DNA from: Lates calcarifer
Taxonomy: Eukaryota; Chordata; Actinopteri; Centropomidae
NCBI RefSeq assembly: GCF_001640805.2
Contig: NC_066850.1
Span: forward strand, 7,364,556-7,428,555
Length of the DNA: 64,000 nucleotides
Direction: 5' to 3'
Below, piece after piece: positions 26,801 through 38,800 of this stretch; the first letter of the stretch is position 1; each line of letters starts with the position of its first letter. Under the pieces are notes generated by a model that was given only the letters and a program-made list of their open reading frames with translations, searched no databases and had not been told where the DNA came from. The translations under genes and the position numbers were made by a program.

Positions 26801-29800
26801 GATTTCACATGGGGGTAGTCTGGGAACAGTTAACCCTCCCACCCTCCCAGTCCATCTGTTTACTCCTAGTCCCCTTTAATCTCTGTGTTGAGGCACATTG
26901 AGGGTGTCGGACAATTGGTGAAGCTGTGGCCCAAGCCTTTTTGAAGCTGCCATGCTGGTGATCTATGGATGGAGAGATAGGGAGAGAGAAATATACTGCC
27001 CAGTGTGGACTTGTATGGTGCATGAGATCCATCTGTCTGTCTGCGGTGTGTGTGTGTGTTTGTGTCTGAGCGTGGGCAATTCTTTTTGCACTTTCTGTTC
27101 TTGTTTGTGTCTCCTTCCGTTTCCGTCTCTTTTTTTTATCCTTTCACATTGCTGCTTCTCTTCTCTGTTTGTCTCTCCACTTCTTTATCAGGACATTCTG
27201 AGAGAGTTTCCGGGAAAACTGCATCACAAAAAGATAAAAATGTGAAAAATTGTAGGGAAAAAAATTATGAGATGGTGGAAGTTGGAATCTCCAGTGTAAC
27301 ATAATGAAAAATCTCATTACAAAGTGAAGCATTATAAAAAAATACAGATATCTTTTGAAATCATGAAACAAAATCAGTTGAAATTTGAACTGGATTTCAA
27401 GCTCTAATCAGGGTTGGAAAGGTCAAAGGGCAGAGGATTGATAATGCTGTGTAAGTAAAGACTTAATGGACCCTAGATTTTTTTAGTCCACATAAATTTA
27501 GTTAATTTTTTCATACTGTTGTATTGTATCATACTATTTCTCATGACAAATGCAGGCTGCAACAATTCCCCAATTCCGCACTTCAGTTTAGACCACATAT
27601 ATTTGTTTTGTTTTTGGAGAGATGGGAGAAGATAACCAAAATGTAAGGGTTAATGTTAATCTGAGCTAATCAAACCAGCCTAACTGTTACCGCAGGTGTA
27701 GTCACTTGATCATGATTGGGCAAAAATAGTCACATGTCACGCATCACAGTTTCAAAATCATTACACTCCTGTTCTGATCAGTTTACTTTAGATATTATTT
27801 ATCAAGAATCAGAATTACTGAATTACTATATATTATCAGTTCTACTGTTTCACCCATCATTCCTCAGCTCGCTCCATAGGCTCATGTATTTTATTCTAAG
27901 CACAGAAAGAATTCTGTGATATAGGTTGAAGCTGATGATGATTGCCTCAGTCCAAGAGTCAAGATGCATCTGTGGTGTTGTCAGCTGCGAGGACAACTCA
28001 ACCATGCTAACACCCATAACCCTGTCATCAACACTGAGCAGAATGGCTGCAAAGTACTTTGGTTCTGCCAGTGGGAACACAGCGTCTCACTCTCTGTGGT
28101 GTGCCAATACGCAGAAAACGTTGTCAGATTCAACAGGCGCAGAAGCTTAGTGTTACAGAGGGACAGAACCGGAGCGTGTGCAGGAATGCGTGCTTGCGTG
28201 TCTGTTGCTGGAATTCAGATTTCACATGCCTTACAATGAGACCAATTTGATGAATAATATCAGGGTGAAACTACAGCACAGCTTCCCTGTCACTCACACA
28301 TGCAGCGAGAGAGTACCGTCGCAAACAGAAGACCCTCCTGATGAGCTGTTTCAACCTGTGTAAGTCCTGACAGCGTGCAGGGTGTGCTGTAGAGGATGTG
28401 GTGGGTTTGCTGTGCTGAGTGGTTTCATTCTGTCTGCTGAATTAAATAGGAATAAATGGTCAGTTCCTTCTATGAGACATTTGCCATTGCTGGAGCAGAC
28501 TGGAGAAAACAGCACCTGATTGGATTTTGTATTCTTCCCAGGCCATAATGCATCATGTTTGAAATGTTGTTCTGCAAATTATAGTTTTATAGCTGAAATA
28601 ACATGAGGCCATTTTCAAGTTCATTCTTACTCTGCGTGTGCCTGAGCGCTCAGTGAGCAGCTTTGTCACACAGCTGCTGTTTGGGCTGTCACCGGCATTT
28701 ATCTCTCCAGTTTTTGGCTCGCAGTCTAATGCACATTGTCGTTTGAGTGCAAGAATCAGAGCTTGTTTTCTGTCAAAAGATGGCTCACTGTGAATCAAGG
28801 GACAGATTTTAGACCATGAGCTGGTCACTTACCCCAGCCAGCGAATGAATTGATCCTTTCATTCATTCAAAGAGCTACTCACTTCAAGGCTTTGATTTCT
28901 TTCTGGTTTGAAGTGAAATGTTTGTACTGCACTGTACAGGGAAAATCACCAGTAGTTTTGACTGTTTTTCCTGGCTGTACCTGCATGTGTGCACACTGTG
29001 TATAGGAATGCAAGTCCTGGAGTGGAATGGAATTCTTCTGACGGGAAAAACCTATGAGGAAGTACAAGGGCTCGTCGGACAGCCGTGTAATGATGCAGAA
29101 GTGTGTGTCAGACTGTGAGTATGACCTTTATATTTTTAGGATTCTTATAATTTTTATTTTCTTCCTCTATTTATCTTTCCATCGTTGCTGTTTTTACATT
29201 TCCTGCCTCCCTAATGCCCCTCTCTGCTCCTGCTCTTGTCTTTTTTCCAGTCATTGTTATGACTTTCAAAAGCTCAATTTACACTTCACACTTTAAAATA
29301 GAACCTGATTTCTCATTTCATATTTAAAAGTAAGTCATGATTGCTAGCTTTGCTGTTCCTACTTGAGTGTATAACTAATCAGTCCTATTTTATCTTCATC
29401 TATATCATTCTTCAGTTTTCCTCTTGCATATTTATGATTTTCATAATTATACGACACATTATTTTCCTGTTTTTCAGTGATCTCAACATGCTGGCTGAGT
29501 CGGACGGTTCCCATCACCTGGATTTCCAGGAACACAGCAAAGGTGACTCACAGTATTTCTTTATAACTCCAGCCCCAGCATCCCAGCATTTACTCCCTCT
29601 CGCTTCTTCTCCACCACCCTCTCTGCCTCCTCTGTATTTCCTAATTAACTTTTGTCTCTTAGCAATTTCCAGACTCTCTTCTCATATCGCTTTCATCTAC
29701 AATTTGCTCTTTTCTCAAGTTAAACTGTGCATTACTTGTGGCCTAGTTCCTCTGTCTGTCTGCATTACACTGAGCCACTCTGGGAACATTAGATTGTTTT

Positions 29801-32800
29801 CAAATGGCTACTATAATGTTAATATTCTACCCAAAGTTTTCTTTTGTGGTTTCTGTCGCCCTCTTCCTTTTCAATGGAATTGGTGACCAGAAGTTTGCAA
29901 TATGCATTTATGCCATTGGCATGGGTTTGTGTAGGTATGATGATGATGACCTGCATTTATGGCTGTATGCATGCACCCTATAGGTGACAGACCTCCCAGG
30001 TCTCCAGGTGTTGATCCGAAGCAGCTGGCGGCTGAGCTGCAGAAAGTCTCACAGCAGCAGGCCCCCACCTCTTCCTCAGGCCTGCCCGCCACCACCTCAG
30101 CGACCTCCAGTCCCGCTCAGCCGGGTTCACCATCCGTCAGCAAGAAACGCCACAGCAGCAAGGCGAGTCCACGGGAGGATAGTCACTTTTTAAAAGTGGA
30201 TAGTTCTGGTCACAGCTTTTATTTTCTAATCAATATTCACCAAAGAACTGTGATATAAATATAAAAATAAAAGCAAGCACTTGTAAAACCAGTTGTAACT
30301 TCTCCAAAATGAATATTGAAACAGATCAATTCTGAAAGTTTAGCCTCAAGCGTGAAGTGCAGCACAGCACAGTACACAGTGTACAGTATAAACACCCACC
30401 AGAAAACTCAAAGTCCCCATGCACAGATTTTTCCTAGCAGAATCTAAGCATGTTGTTTTTAACTCTTACAGACTGCAGAGGTAACGAAGACCCAGTCCCA
30501 CCCCATCTCTGGCGAGATACAGGTCTGTGATCTTTAAGTAGAAATATGATTATTGTAGATCTAAGGGTACAAAATGCCATCACTTTTATTTTAACTGTGT
30601 ATTTTTGCATTTCAAATTTGAATCCATTTTAATTCAGCGTGTTTCCTCTTGCAGCTTCAAATCCACTACGACAAGCAGCTCGGCAACCTGATCGTCCACG
30701 TCCTGCAAGCCAGAAACCTCGCCCCGCGGGACAACAACGGCTACTCGGACCCATTTGTTAAAGTGTATCTCCTACCAGGGAGAGGGTGAGTCAAGGGTGT
30801 GGAACCTGCGAGCACACCTCAGATAGTTCAGAAAAAGAACAAGGTCAGTTTAGGATTAATGGTACAAGATAAGAAAAATATCATAGGTGTACCAAATTTG
30901 TTGATAAAAAGAGATAGAAGTGTGTAAGATGTGACTTTTTTTTCATTGTTTGCTGTCTTTTTCAAGAGAAGGAATATGAGTATACCTGCTTAGATTTTCC
31001 CATTGACATCCAGGCTATGCAGGCAGCCACTTTTGTTAAGCTCAAACCTAATTTCCATTCATTTTAAAATCGATTTACAATTGATTTTGGCTTACCATGA
31101 CATCTTTCAATGTGCAGCACATGATCTTTCTTAGGTATCAGTTCCATAGCACCTGCACTACACATCAGGTCCATTAAATGTTTTGTTTTATAATGTTCCA
31201 GTTACTTGTTCTTGTTATGGGACCCATCAGCCCCCTATTGCTGCTGAACGACATAAACATTATGTAAATGATATGAGGTTTAGTGTACTTGTGTTGATGT
31301 TGCCCCCTCTTGATGGGTGCTCTACTGTAGGTGTGAGTGCAGTCAAAATCAATAGCTCTCATATTTACTTGCAATATGATCCACACTCCCTCATACATCC
31401 AGGGCTCCCTTCTCTCTATGATTGCGCTTTAATGTAATTGACTCTCCCACCTTCTCTGCCGTATGAGATCCCCCGAGACAGAGTTGTTTTTTTTGTTTGT
31501 TTTTTTTTTTTTTTGCTGTGGTTGTTTCAGATAAAAGCAATAATATATGGCTGTGGGCTTTGTAGCCGCCACTCTGTCAGTCCTTCAATTTTCACATATG
31601 CTCAGATGCAAACACCACAGTGGATTTTAGACGATTGAGCATAAGTCACCATAACAGTGGCACCCACACGCCCTGTGGCCAACACTACATAAAGTAGTTA
31701 CGGAAACATGCACATTTAAGCGCATGTGTGCACATAATCGTGTATATGCTACATGTGTATACATGGTCAATCTCACAGCCAGCGAAGCACCAGTTGCAAT
31801 CCATGCAGAGGCTTTTCAGATGCATCACAGATCTCCCGGCAACCAAATGGAGGTCCTGCAGTGATTTGGATGGTGTAATACACAGCAACCAAGAAAGAGG
31901 AAAAAACTCAGTATGCATAAAGCTGGAATTATGCTTCTCTTGGCTTTATATAAGCAAATGTTTGGGTACTGGGTTTGTAATGTGAGGGCCCACAAGGAAA
32001 CAGTGTCAGGCAAAATATAGAAGAAATCAGGAAATGGAAATCAACTGGACAGTGACAGAAATTAAGTGACAGTACCATGCTAAATTGAGTGCCTCTAAAC
32101 CGTAAAAGAAAAAACTAGAGAAAGCTTCCCAACAGGAAGTTCTGTCGACCTAACAGCTGACTTGAGGGGCAAGTTTCCACTCTGCATTGAGAGATCTTTT
32201 AGGTGTGCTCCTCTGTGAGCCTCTGCAACCTACCTACCCATAAGGCCCCTCTCTGTGTAGTTTCACAAAGATGTTTAAGCATAATTCCAGTTTGAATTGC
32301 AAAGTTACTGTACATTTGTTTCCAAATTTGGCTCAGACCACCACAACTTGTAGCTTTTTCAGCCAAGTGTTAATACTTACATGTAGTCACATTTAAAAAT
32401 ATCACTTCCCACTTGATATACAGTAGGACTTAGTAGAGTAATGATGACTTCCTGGCTAAAAAACTATGTAAATACAAATTAGACTAGATTTTGTGCTTAC
32501 ATGTAAAGTGAAGTTCCAGTCCTAGTCCTAGTTCCAACGACTTTGAATTCCATTCACATAACAGAGATTTGTACTGTAAATGCAATCAGTTGTTCACTCA
32601 GATCTCCACTAGGGTTGCCAAAGGATGCGTTACATCACCTGAAAGCCCTCTTTACGCACATTCATGACACACTAAAACACAAATTCAATCCACCACCTGC
32701 TGCAGCATACCACAGTTCCCTGCTCTTGCCCCTTTTCCCTAAACACACAGTCAGTGAATCACACACTAAACCTTGCTACAGTAGTCTCCCCTTCCCACAT

Positions 32801-35800
32801 TCGCACTCACAGTCCACAGACACTCTTTGACCCCCACCCTCCCTCTGACTATTGTTTCTGTATGTTGTTCTTTATATTTAATGCATGCTGGACCCCCTCA
32901 GTCAGGTCATGGTTGTCCAGAATGCCAGGTATGTGACTTGCCCACTTTGGCACTTTGGTTCTATTTTGGTTGAAATTTGGTTGTCAGTTTGGTGATGGTT
33001 AACAAAACGGATCGGAAGCTTATTAATACAAGCAATTTAGCTCAGTCCCACTAACTCCCTTCACCCGGGATAAATTGTACATTTTCTTTTAGTCCCCATA
33101 TTTTCACCTCTAGACTTTGCATTGCATTGTGGAGGACAAAAATCCCTTAATATTAACACCTTACTATGTCTTTAACATAACTCATATAAACATATAGTCC
33201 TCTGTGCTGACAATTAACGCTTTCCCAGCTAACTTTTGTGTTTTCCTGGTAGATGGTCTGTTTTTGTTCCCAACCATTGTAGTTTGAAACCCTAACATTG
33301 ACCCTGACACCCTTTAGTTTGTCCCTGTTTTTGTGATTGAAATCCCTCAGTAATGTCCTACATCGTGCCCCAACATCGTACTGTACCCTCGACGCCCCAC
33401 CACATTCAGTACACACTCCCATTATTTTGCTCTGCAGTCCTTATTCATTCCATTATTTTCCAGTATACAGCAGATTGTCCTTGTCTTTACCAAACTAACT
33501 CGTACAGACTTACTCATACCCTACAATCTTGAATCAAACCCTACACACTGCAAAAAACATCCATCTTAACAAGTCATTCATTCTATTCCAGTCTGCTGTG
33601 AATATTGTCTAATATTCTTTTCTCCAAAACAGGTGAAATAAAGTCAGTCAGACATTGGTATTGTTTCTCCTCACTGCAAATTGACTTAATCAGAAATTAA
33701 TGAACTTTAACCTTGCTGGCGTACATTTTCACTTGTCTTAGACTAAATGACTTGATGGACATCAAAATGGACTTTTTTGCAGCACACCCTGACATCGCAC
33801 CCTGCCGTACCATGCACGTAGGCCCATACATCGTTACCGTCCCAACAATGTGCATCGCATTCATTCTCTCCCCTCTACTGTCACATTGTGCCCTTCTCCG
33901 ATATACTGTGGTGTCCCACTAAACCTGCGGGACCTTTGCGTGTCTGTGACCGATGTTGTGATGTGTTTCCCCACCACCACCCCTCCCCCCAGTGCTGAAA
34001 ACAAGAGGAGGTCCAAACACGCGGGCAAGAGTCTCAACCCCGAGTGGAACCAGACTGTCATCTATAAGAACATCCACCTGGAGCAGGTACTGTGTGTACA
34101 CTCAGTCACCGTGACACACGTGCAGCATCATTCCTCTGTTTTTACGCGGTCAAAGGTTCGCACACAAGTAGCAATGTGAGCCAGCACCGTGGACCTTGTG
34201 TCCTATTACATCTAAAAAATTTGACAGTGTAATATACAGATTGTGTTTTAATGGCTAATATACTTTCTATAACTCCACAGAAAATAGTAAATAAATAGAG
34301 GTACGAACAAGGACACTAAATGTGTCAATTTCCATGTTAAAATGATACAAAACATAACACAAAATACTGCCTTTTCTCTGCTGGCATGCTGACTAGTATT
34401 GTGGCCACTGGTTTTAGTAGAGCAGATGGATATGCCATTGGGATTTAATTATACCATTTTAGATCCCATTTTAGATTTGTTGGACCCATATCAATCGTAA
34501 CAAATTTATGAACTTCTGTTGTCAGAAGGACTGCACATGTTTTTCTTTAAGGTTTATTTTTGCCATTTTATTGTGCACTCAGCCAAGATAGGTTACCATA
34601 ATGATACACTAACTCCTTAATTGTGTGTGTCTGTGTGTGTTCCAGCTGAGGAAGAAGACCCTGGAGGTGAGCGTGTGGGACTATGACAAGTGCTCCTCTA
34701 ATGATTTCTTAGGAGAGGTAAGCCTCTTTCAATATCAGTTTTCATTCAGTAGTGTACCAATACATTGTTTATGCGCATACTCATTAAACTGCTGTTTGTT
34801 CCCAGGTCCTTATCGACCTGTCCAACACCACCCAGCTGGACAACGTCCCGCGGTGGCTCCCCCTGAAGGAGCAGAGTGAGGGTGACCACCACCGGCGTTC
34901 CCACTCGGGCCAGGGCCGACATAGTTCTTCCAAACCCTCGTCGCAGCACTCCTCCCCGAAAACCACCGGCTCCTCGCACGATAATCAGGACTCGCCGAAA
35001 TCGTCCGTCATCAAGAGCCGAAGCCACGGGATCTTTCCAGATCCAGCCAAGGGTAGGACACGATGAATTCCCTTCACTTGCTCGACTCTATCACCGTCAT
35101 CCTCTAACAACCCTCTGTGCCCGTCTGCTTCTCTGCTATTTCTGTTTCCCTCCTCTTCTCTGTATCTGCTCTTTGTTCTTCACTCTTCTCTTGCTTTGTG
35201 CTCTCTTCCTGTCACTGTGTCTCACTTCTGTTTTTTCCTTCTATCTGAGTGGCCACCTCTGTCCACCTGTGTCCCCCTCTGCAACCTTTTTCTTTCGTCC
35301 AGCACCTTCCTCTGCCCGCTCCTGCTCACCCATCATAGCTTCAGCTTCATGCTTTTTGCTTTCTCATGGTCTGTTTTCTTGGTTGCCATGATGTCACCCA
35401 GCTCAGAGGCCTAGCCTTAGCTTCCCTCTAACTTTCTCCTAACACAGAGGGCAACGTGGCCGTGGAAGGCTTTGAATGTTAAATAAAAGAATTCAATAAA
35501 ATAAGCATCAAATTTAATGAGGATGTTAGACGATTATAGACTTACCATGCTGGCAAGACGCAGTATCTCGCGAGCCAGCAGCTTATTCATCACAGGTGTT
35601 ACACAGAAGGTAACAACCTCAGTTCACTAAAGTAAAAGACAGCTTTTCTTTGGTAATTTGGTAAATCTGGTTGTTTTAGACACGCAGGTGCCCACTATCG
35701 AGAAATCTCACAGTAGCCCTGGCACATCGAAGCCTTCCCCGTCCGAGGGCCAGAGCCAAAGCCACAGCCACGGACACAGCCAACACTCTCGCTCGCACGG

Positions 35801-38800
35801 CGCTTCACGCTCCGGCAAAAGCACCGCACGGCAACATCATCAGGATGGCAGCACTGGAAGCAGCGGAGGCGCTGCCATAGCAACGGGCGATGCCCCACAG
35901 CAGTCACAGCAGCAGCAGCAGCAGCAGCAGCAGCCGCAACGCCTCCAACCAAGTAAACCAAGACGCAAATAAAGCCTACGCAGCATGGCCTCCTCGCACT
36001 CATCTGTTCTACCTTCTGTTGAGTTAGATTTTTTTCTGTTCTTTTCATTTCCTTTTCTATTCTTGGTTTCCCTTCACTCTTTACACCCTCTGGTCCTCTT
36101 CCCCCTCGTAGTCACAGTGTGTCAACCTCTCACCGCTTCTCTTCTGTATGTATTCACAAGTGTGTAGAGCCAGCACCTCACCTGTACTATAGCACACTGT
36201 CTTTGACATTCCTAAGTTTGACATCCTTTCAGTGAACCCAAAGAGGCATAATGGTTGCTTATATAAGGCTAATTTAAAAAGTTTAACCATAAATACATTT
36301 TAGAGGCTATACATTTTATTTTTTAAACACTAATTTAATGAAGTTAAACAGAGATAATAACTTTTATCTAGGTTTAAGTTATATTTTTCTGTTTTCCATT
36401 GTGATTTAAATACATTAACTCAGCTTTGGATAAGTAGTAGTATGACAGTATGGGGATAAAAGGAAAACGAAACAGTTGACGGTGATATCCTGAAGCTAAT
36501 GTCAGAGCACAGTGACGTCCCAGTTCTCTCTTAGATGACAAAACCAGCAAATTATAAACTTTGTAACCACAAATTTAGTTAATGGAAAAAGTTTCTGAAT
36601 CCAAGAGAGGTTTCCACTGCCAGCTAGCAGTGAAATATTTTGGATTGATTATCCAACCTTTAAAACAGGAGAAAGTTGCAATCCCAACCCCCCTCCCTAA
36701 AATATCATTAACCTCTTTTGGTATCTTTATTTTCTTATTCTTTTGGAGTTATTTTTTTATTTCTTTTTATCAACAAGCAATAACCAGCTTTTCTGAAGCT
36801 CCTCCACTGTGATGGCTGTGCATGCAGTCCACCACTCCCTCTTTTTTGTTTGAATAACTACTGGACCCACAATGCACCTCAGTAGATGCTGCACACCCCG
36901 CCCCATGACATGCGGGAGGGGGCGTATGTGCACTGCACACTGTGGCTGCATGTGATTGACAGTCAAGCTGGTTGCCATGGTGAAGATAAACCGCTCTCTG
37001 AATCTCCATCTCGCTCCTCCTCCCCCGACCCCTTCCATCTTGAACTTCGACCCCATGACCTTTGTTTCCTGGTGTTGACCCACCCCCCTGACATCTGACC
37101 TACGCCTCCGAAAACAAAACACATCCAGGCCAAAGAGGCCACCTCTCACTGAGGCACCAGAGACACAGCGTAGTGGGCGTGCTCACCATTCAGAGAGCCC
37201 AGTCCGATTGGCTGCCCGCCCTGCCATCGTTTGAGTCGGCCAAAGGGAGCAGAGGCGACGGCAGACACCTGACCCTCAGGAAAGCCGTGTCGGAAGAGAG
37301 GCCGCAGAGCACCGGAGGTGAGAGTTTGCCCAAGAGTCTCCTCTCTGTCGTGTGACTGAAGCACAGATGGAGCAAGGGGGGAGAGAGTGAGAGAAAGAGA
37401 GGATGCGATACTACTAACGCACACCTGCAGAAAGAGAGAGGGGAGTCTTACAAGCTAATGAGAGAGACAGGAAGACAGAGAGAAAGTTTACACTCAGCCA
37501 CATCACCAGACATTCATGCAGTGAGGCACGTTTCCTTCACGGCCACCGACACAGTTCACTAATACCAGGAAATGAATGTCTGTGAATGAGCCGTGATATG
37601 ATTCACTGAGAGTTAACACTGTGCCACTGCCACATCTGCTGCGTCATGACTCCCCCATTTGCTTCATTGAACTGGTATTAGTGAGCCTTTGCAATCCGTC
37701 AATGACATTGTGTTGAGTGGCCTGAAAGGAAAACGTGTCAGCATGGATCCTGTTCTGCACCACATCCACGCTTCTCATTCATACTCTTATCACACTGCCT
37801 GATCAGCTGTTTGAGAGCAAAATGTTGAAATGTAAAACATTGAAACATGCACTTCTTAAAGAATCACATCTAAAATTTGTTGTGTATAAAAAGTTTTTTT
37901 TAACATTTAGGAAAAAAACTACTCTCTTAAAGATCCTTTAAACTCCCATATTGATGTAATTTAACCTTTTAAAATAAATCAATGCTGAGACTGAGATATT
38001 AGATTATTATAAATAGCTCATATAGTAGACTAACAATGTCACTAGGGTCTACGTGCCTCTTGTTTGGTCTGCATAAACATATCTATGTGATATGTCTCTG
38101 GATTTATTTGTCTGTTTCATGTTAAAGCTTTATATGTGGGTTATTACTGTCTTGTCTTTGTCTGAGAGAAAGATTCTATGTACACTGTTTGTCCATATGC
38201 TTCTTGCTAGTCCTCAGTGTTTCTGTGCTATTCATTTCAATTCAGTCTTTTCAAGTTTCAAGTATTAAAGTTGATTATGATGGATTTTAGCCGCTGCAGA
38301 TATTAACTAATGCTTCTTGGCCCTAGTTTTTTACATTCCTGGACCTGGCAGAGGTGCAATTTTTCTTCCTTGTCTCTTGTCCTTGTCTTGTCGTGATGGA
38401 TGTGGTCGTATCTCTGCGCAGCTCGGTCGAGCTACAGATCCAGCGATGCCCCGGTCACGGCGGCCTCGTTGGACAGCGGCCTGAGCGGCAGCGCCTACAG
38501 TCTGTTGGACGAGGAAGCGGAGACGAATGAGGTGGACAGTGCCATCTTCCAGGTGCCCCGATTGTGAGTCAGCTTATTCAGTACTTTTATCTTAAAGGCT
38601 GCCAGTTTCACATTTTGAGTGTGTTGCTGATGCTTTACCATTACTCTCACTACTCTCAGACAAACCTGCTTCCATTCAAAGCAATGGATACTGTATACAT
38701 CAAATATCTGTTGTGCGGTTTAATAACTTCTCTGATTTTGCTTCTTCTGTCCATAGTGGAAAGATCCCAAATGGAACAGATGTGATGAAATCATCAATGG

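Larger units (their letters stand above)
25964..29005 (+). other. pclo: Piccolo intron (3.0 kb) carrying a foldback repeat
   Basis: No convincing exon. It contains a palindromic fish repeat (about 26035-26440), a TA/TATAC microsatellite (26579-26629), a short TG run near 27046, and pyrimidine-rich DNA to about 27180. Several ORFs of 60-100 codons here lack conserved features and splice context. Confidence 0.75.

Noticed and set aside
28360..28400. Possible donor (ctgtgtaagtcc) ending an open frame before the second PDZ exon
   Set aside because: The PDZ reads continuously from 25963 to 29006 without it, and the upstream open frame has no piccolo similarity.
29341..29886. 181-codon open frame around a small piccolo exon
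   Set aside because: Only 29478-29542 is coding. The rest is pyrimidine-rich intron that happens to lack stops.
34876..35391. 171-codon open frame
   Set aside because: Overlaps a real piccolo exon in another frame and then runs into C/T-rich intron.
35695..36048. Antisense open frame with poly-Ala
   Set aside because: The mirror of the CAG repeat and the Ser/His-rich linker. No independent evidence of a gene.
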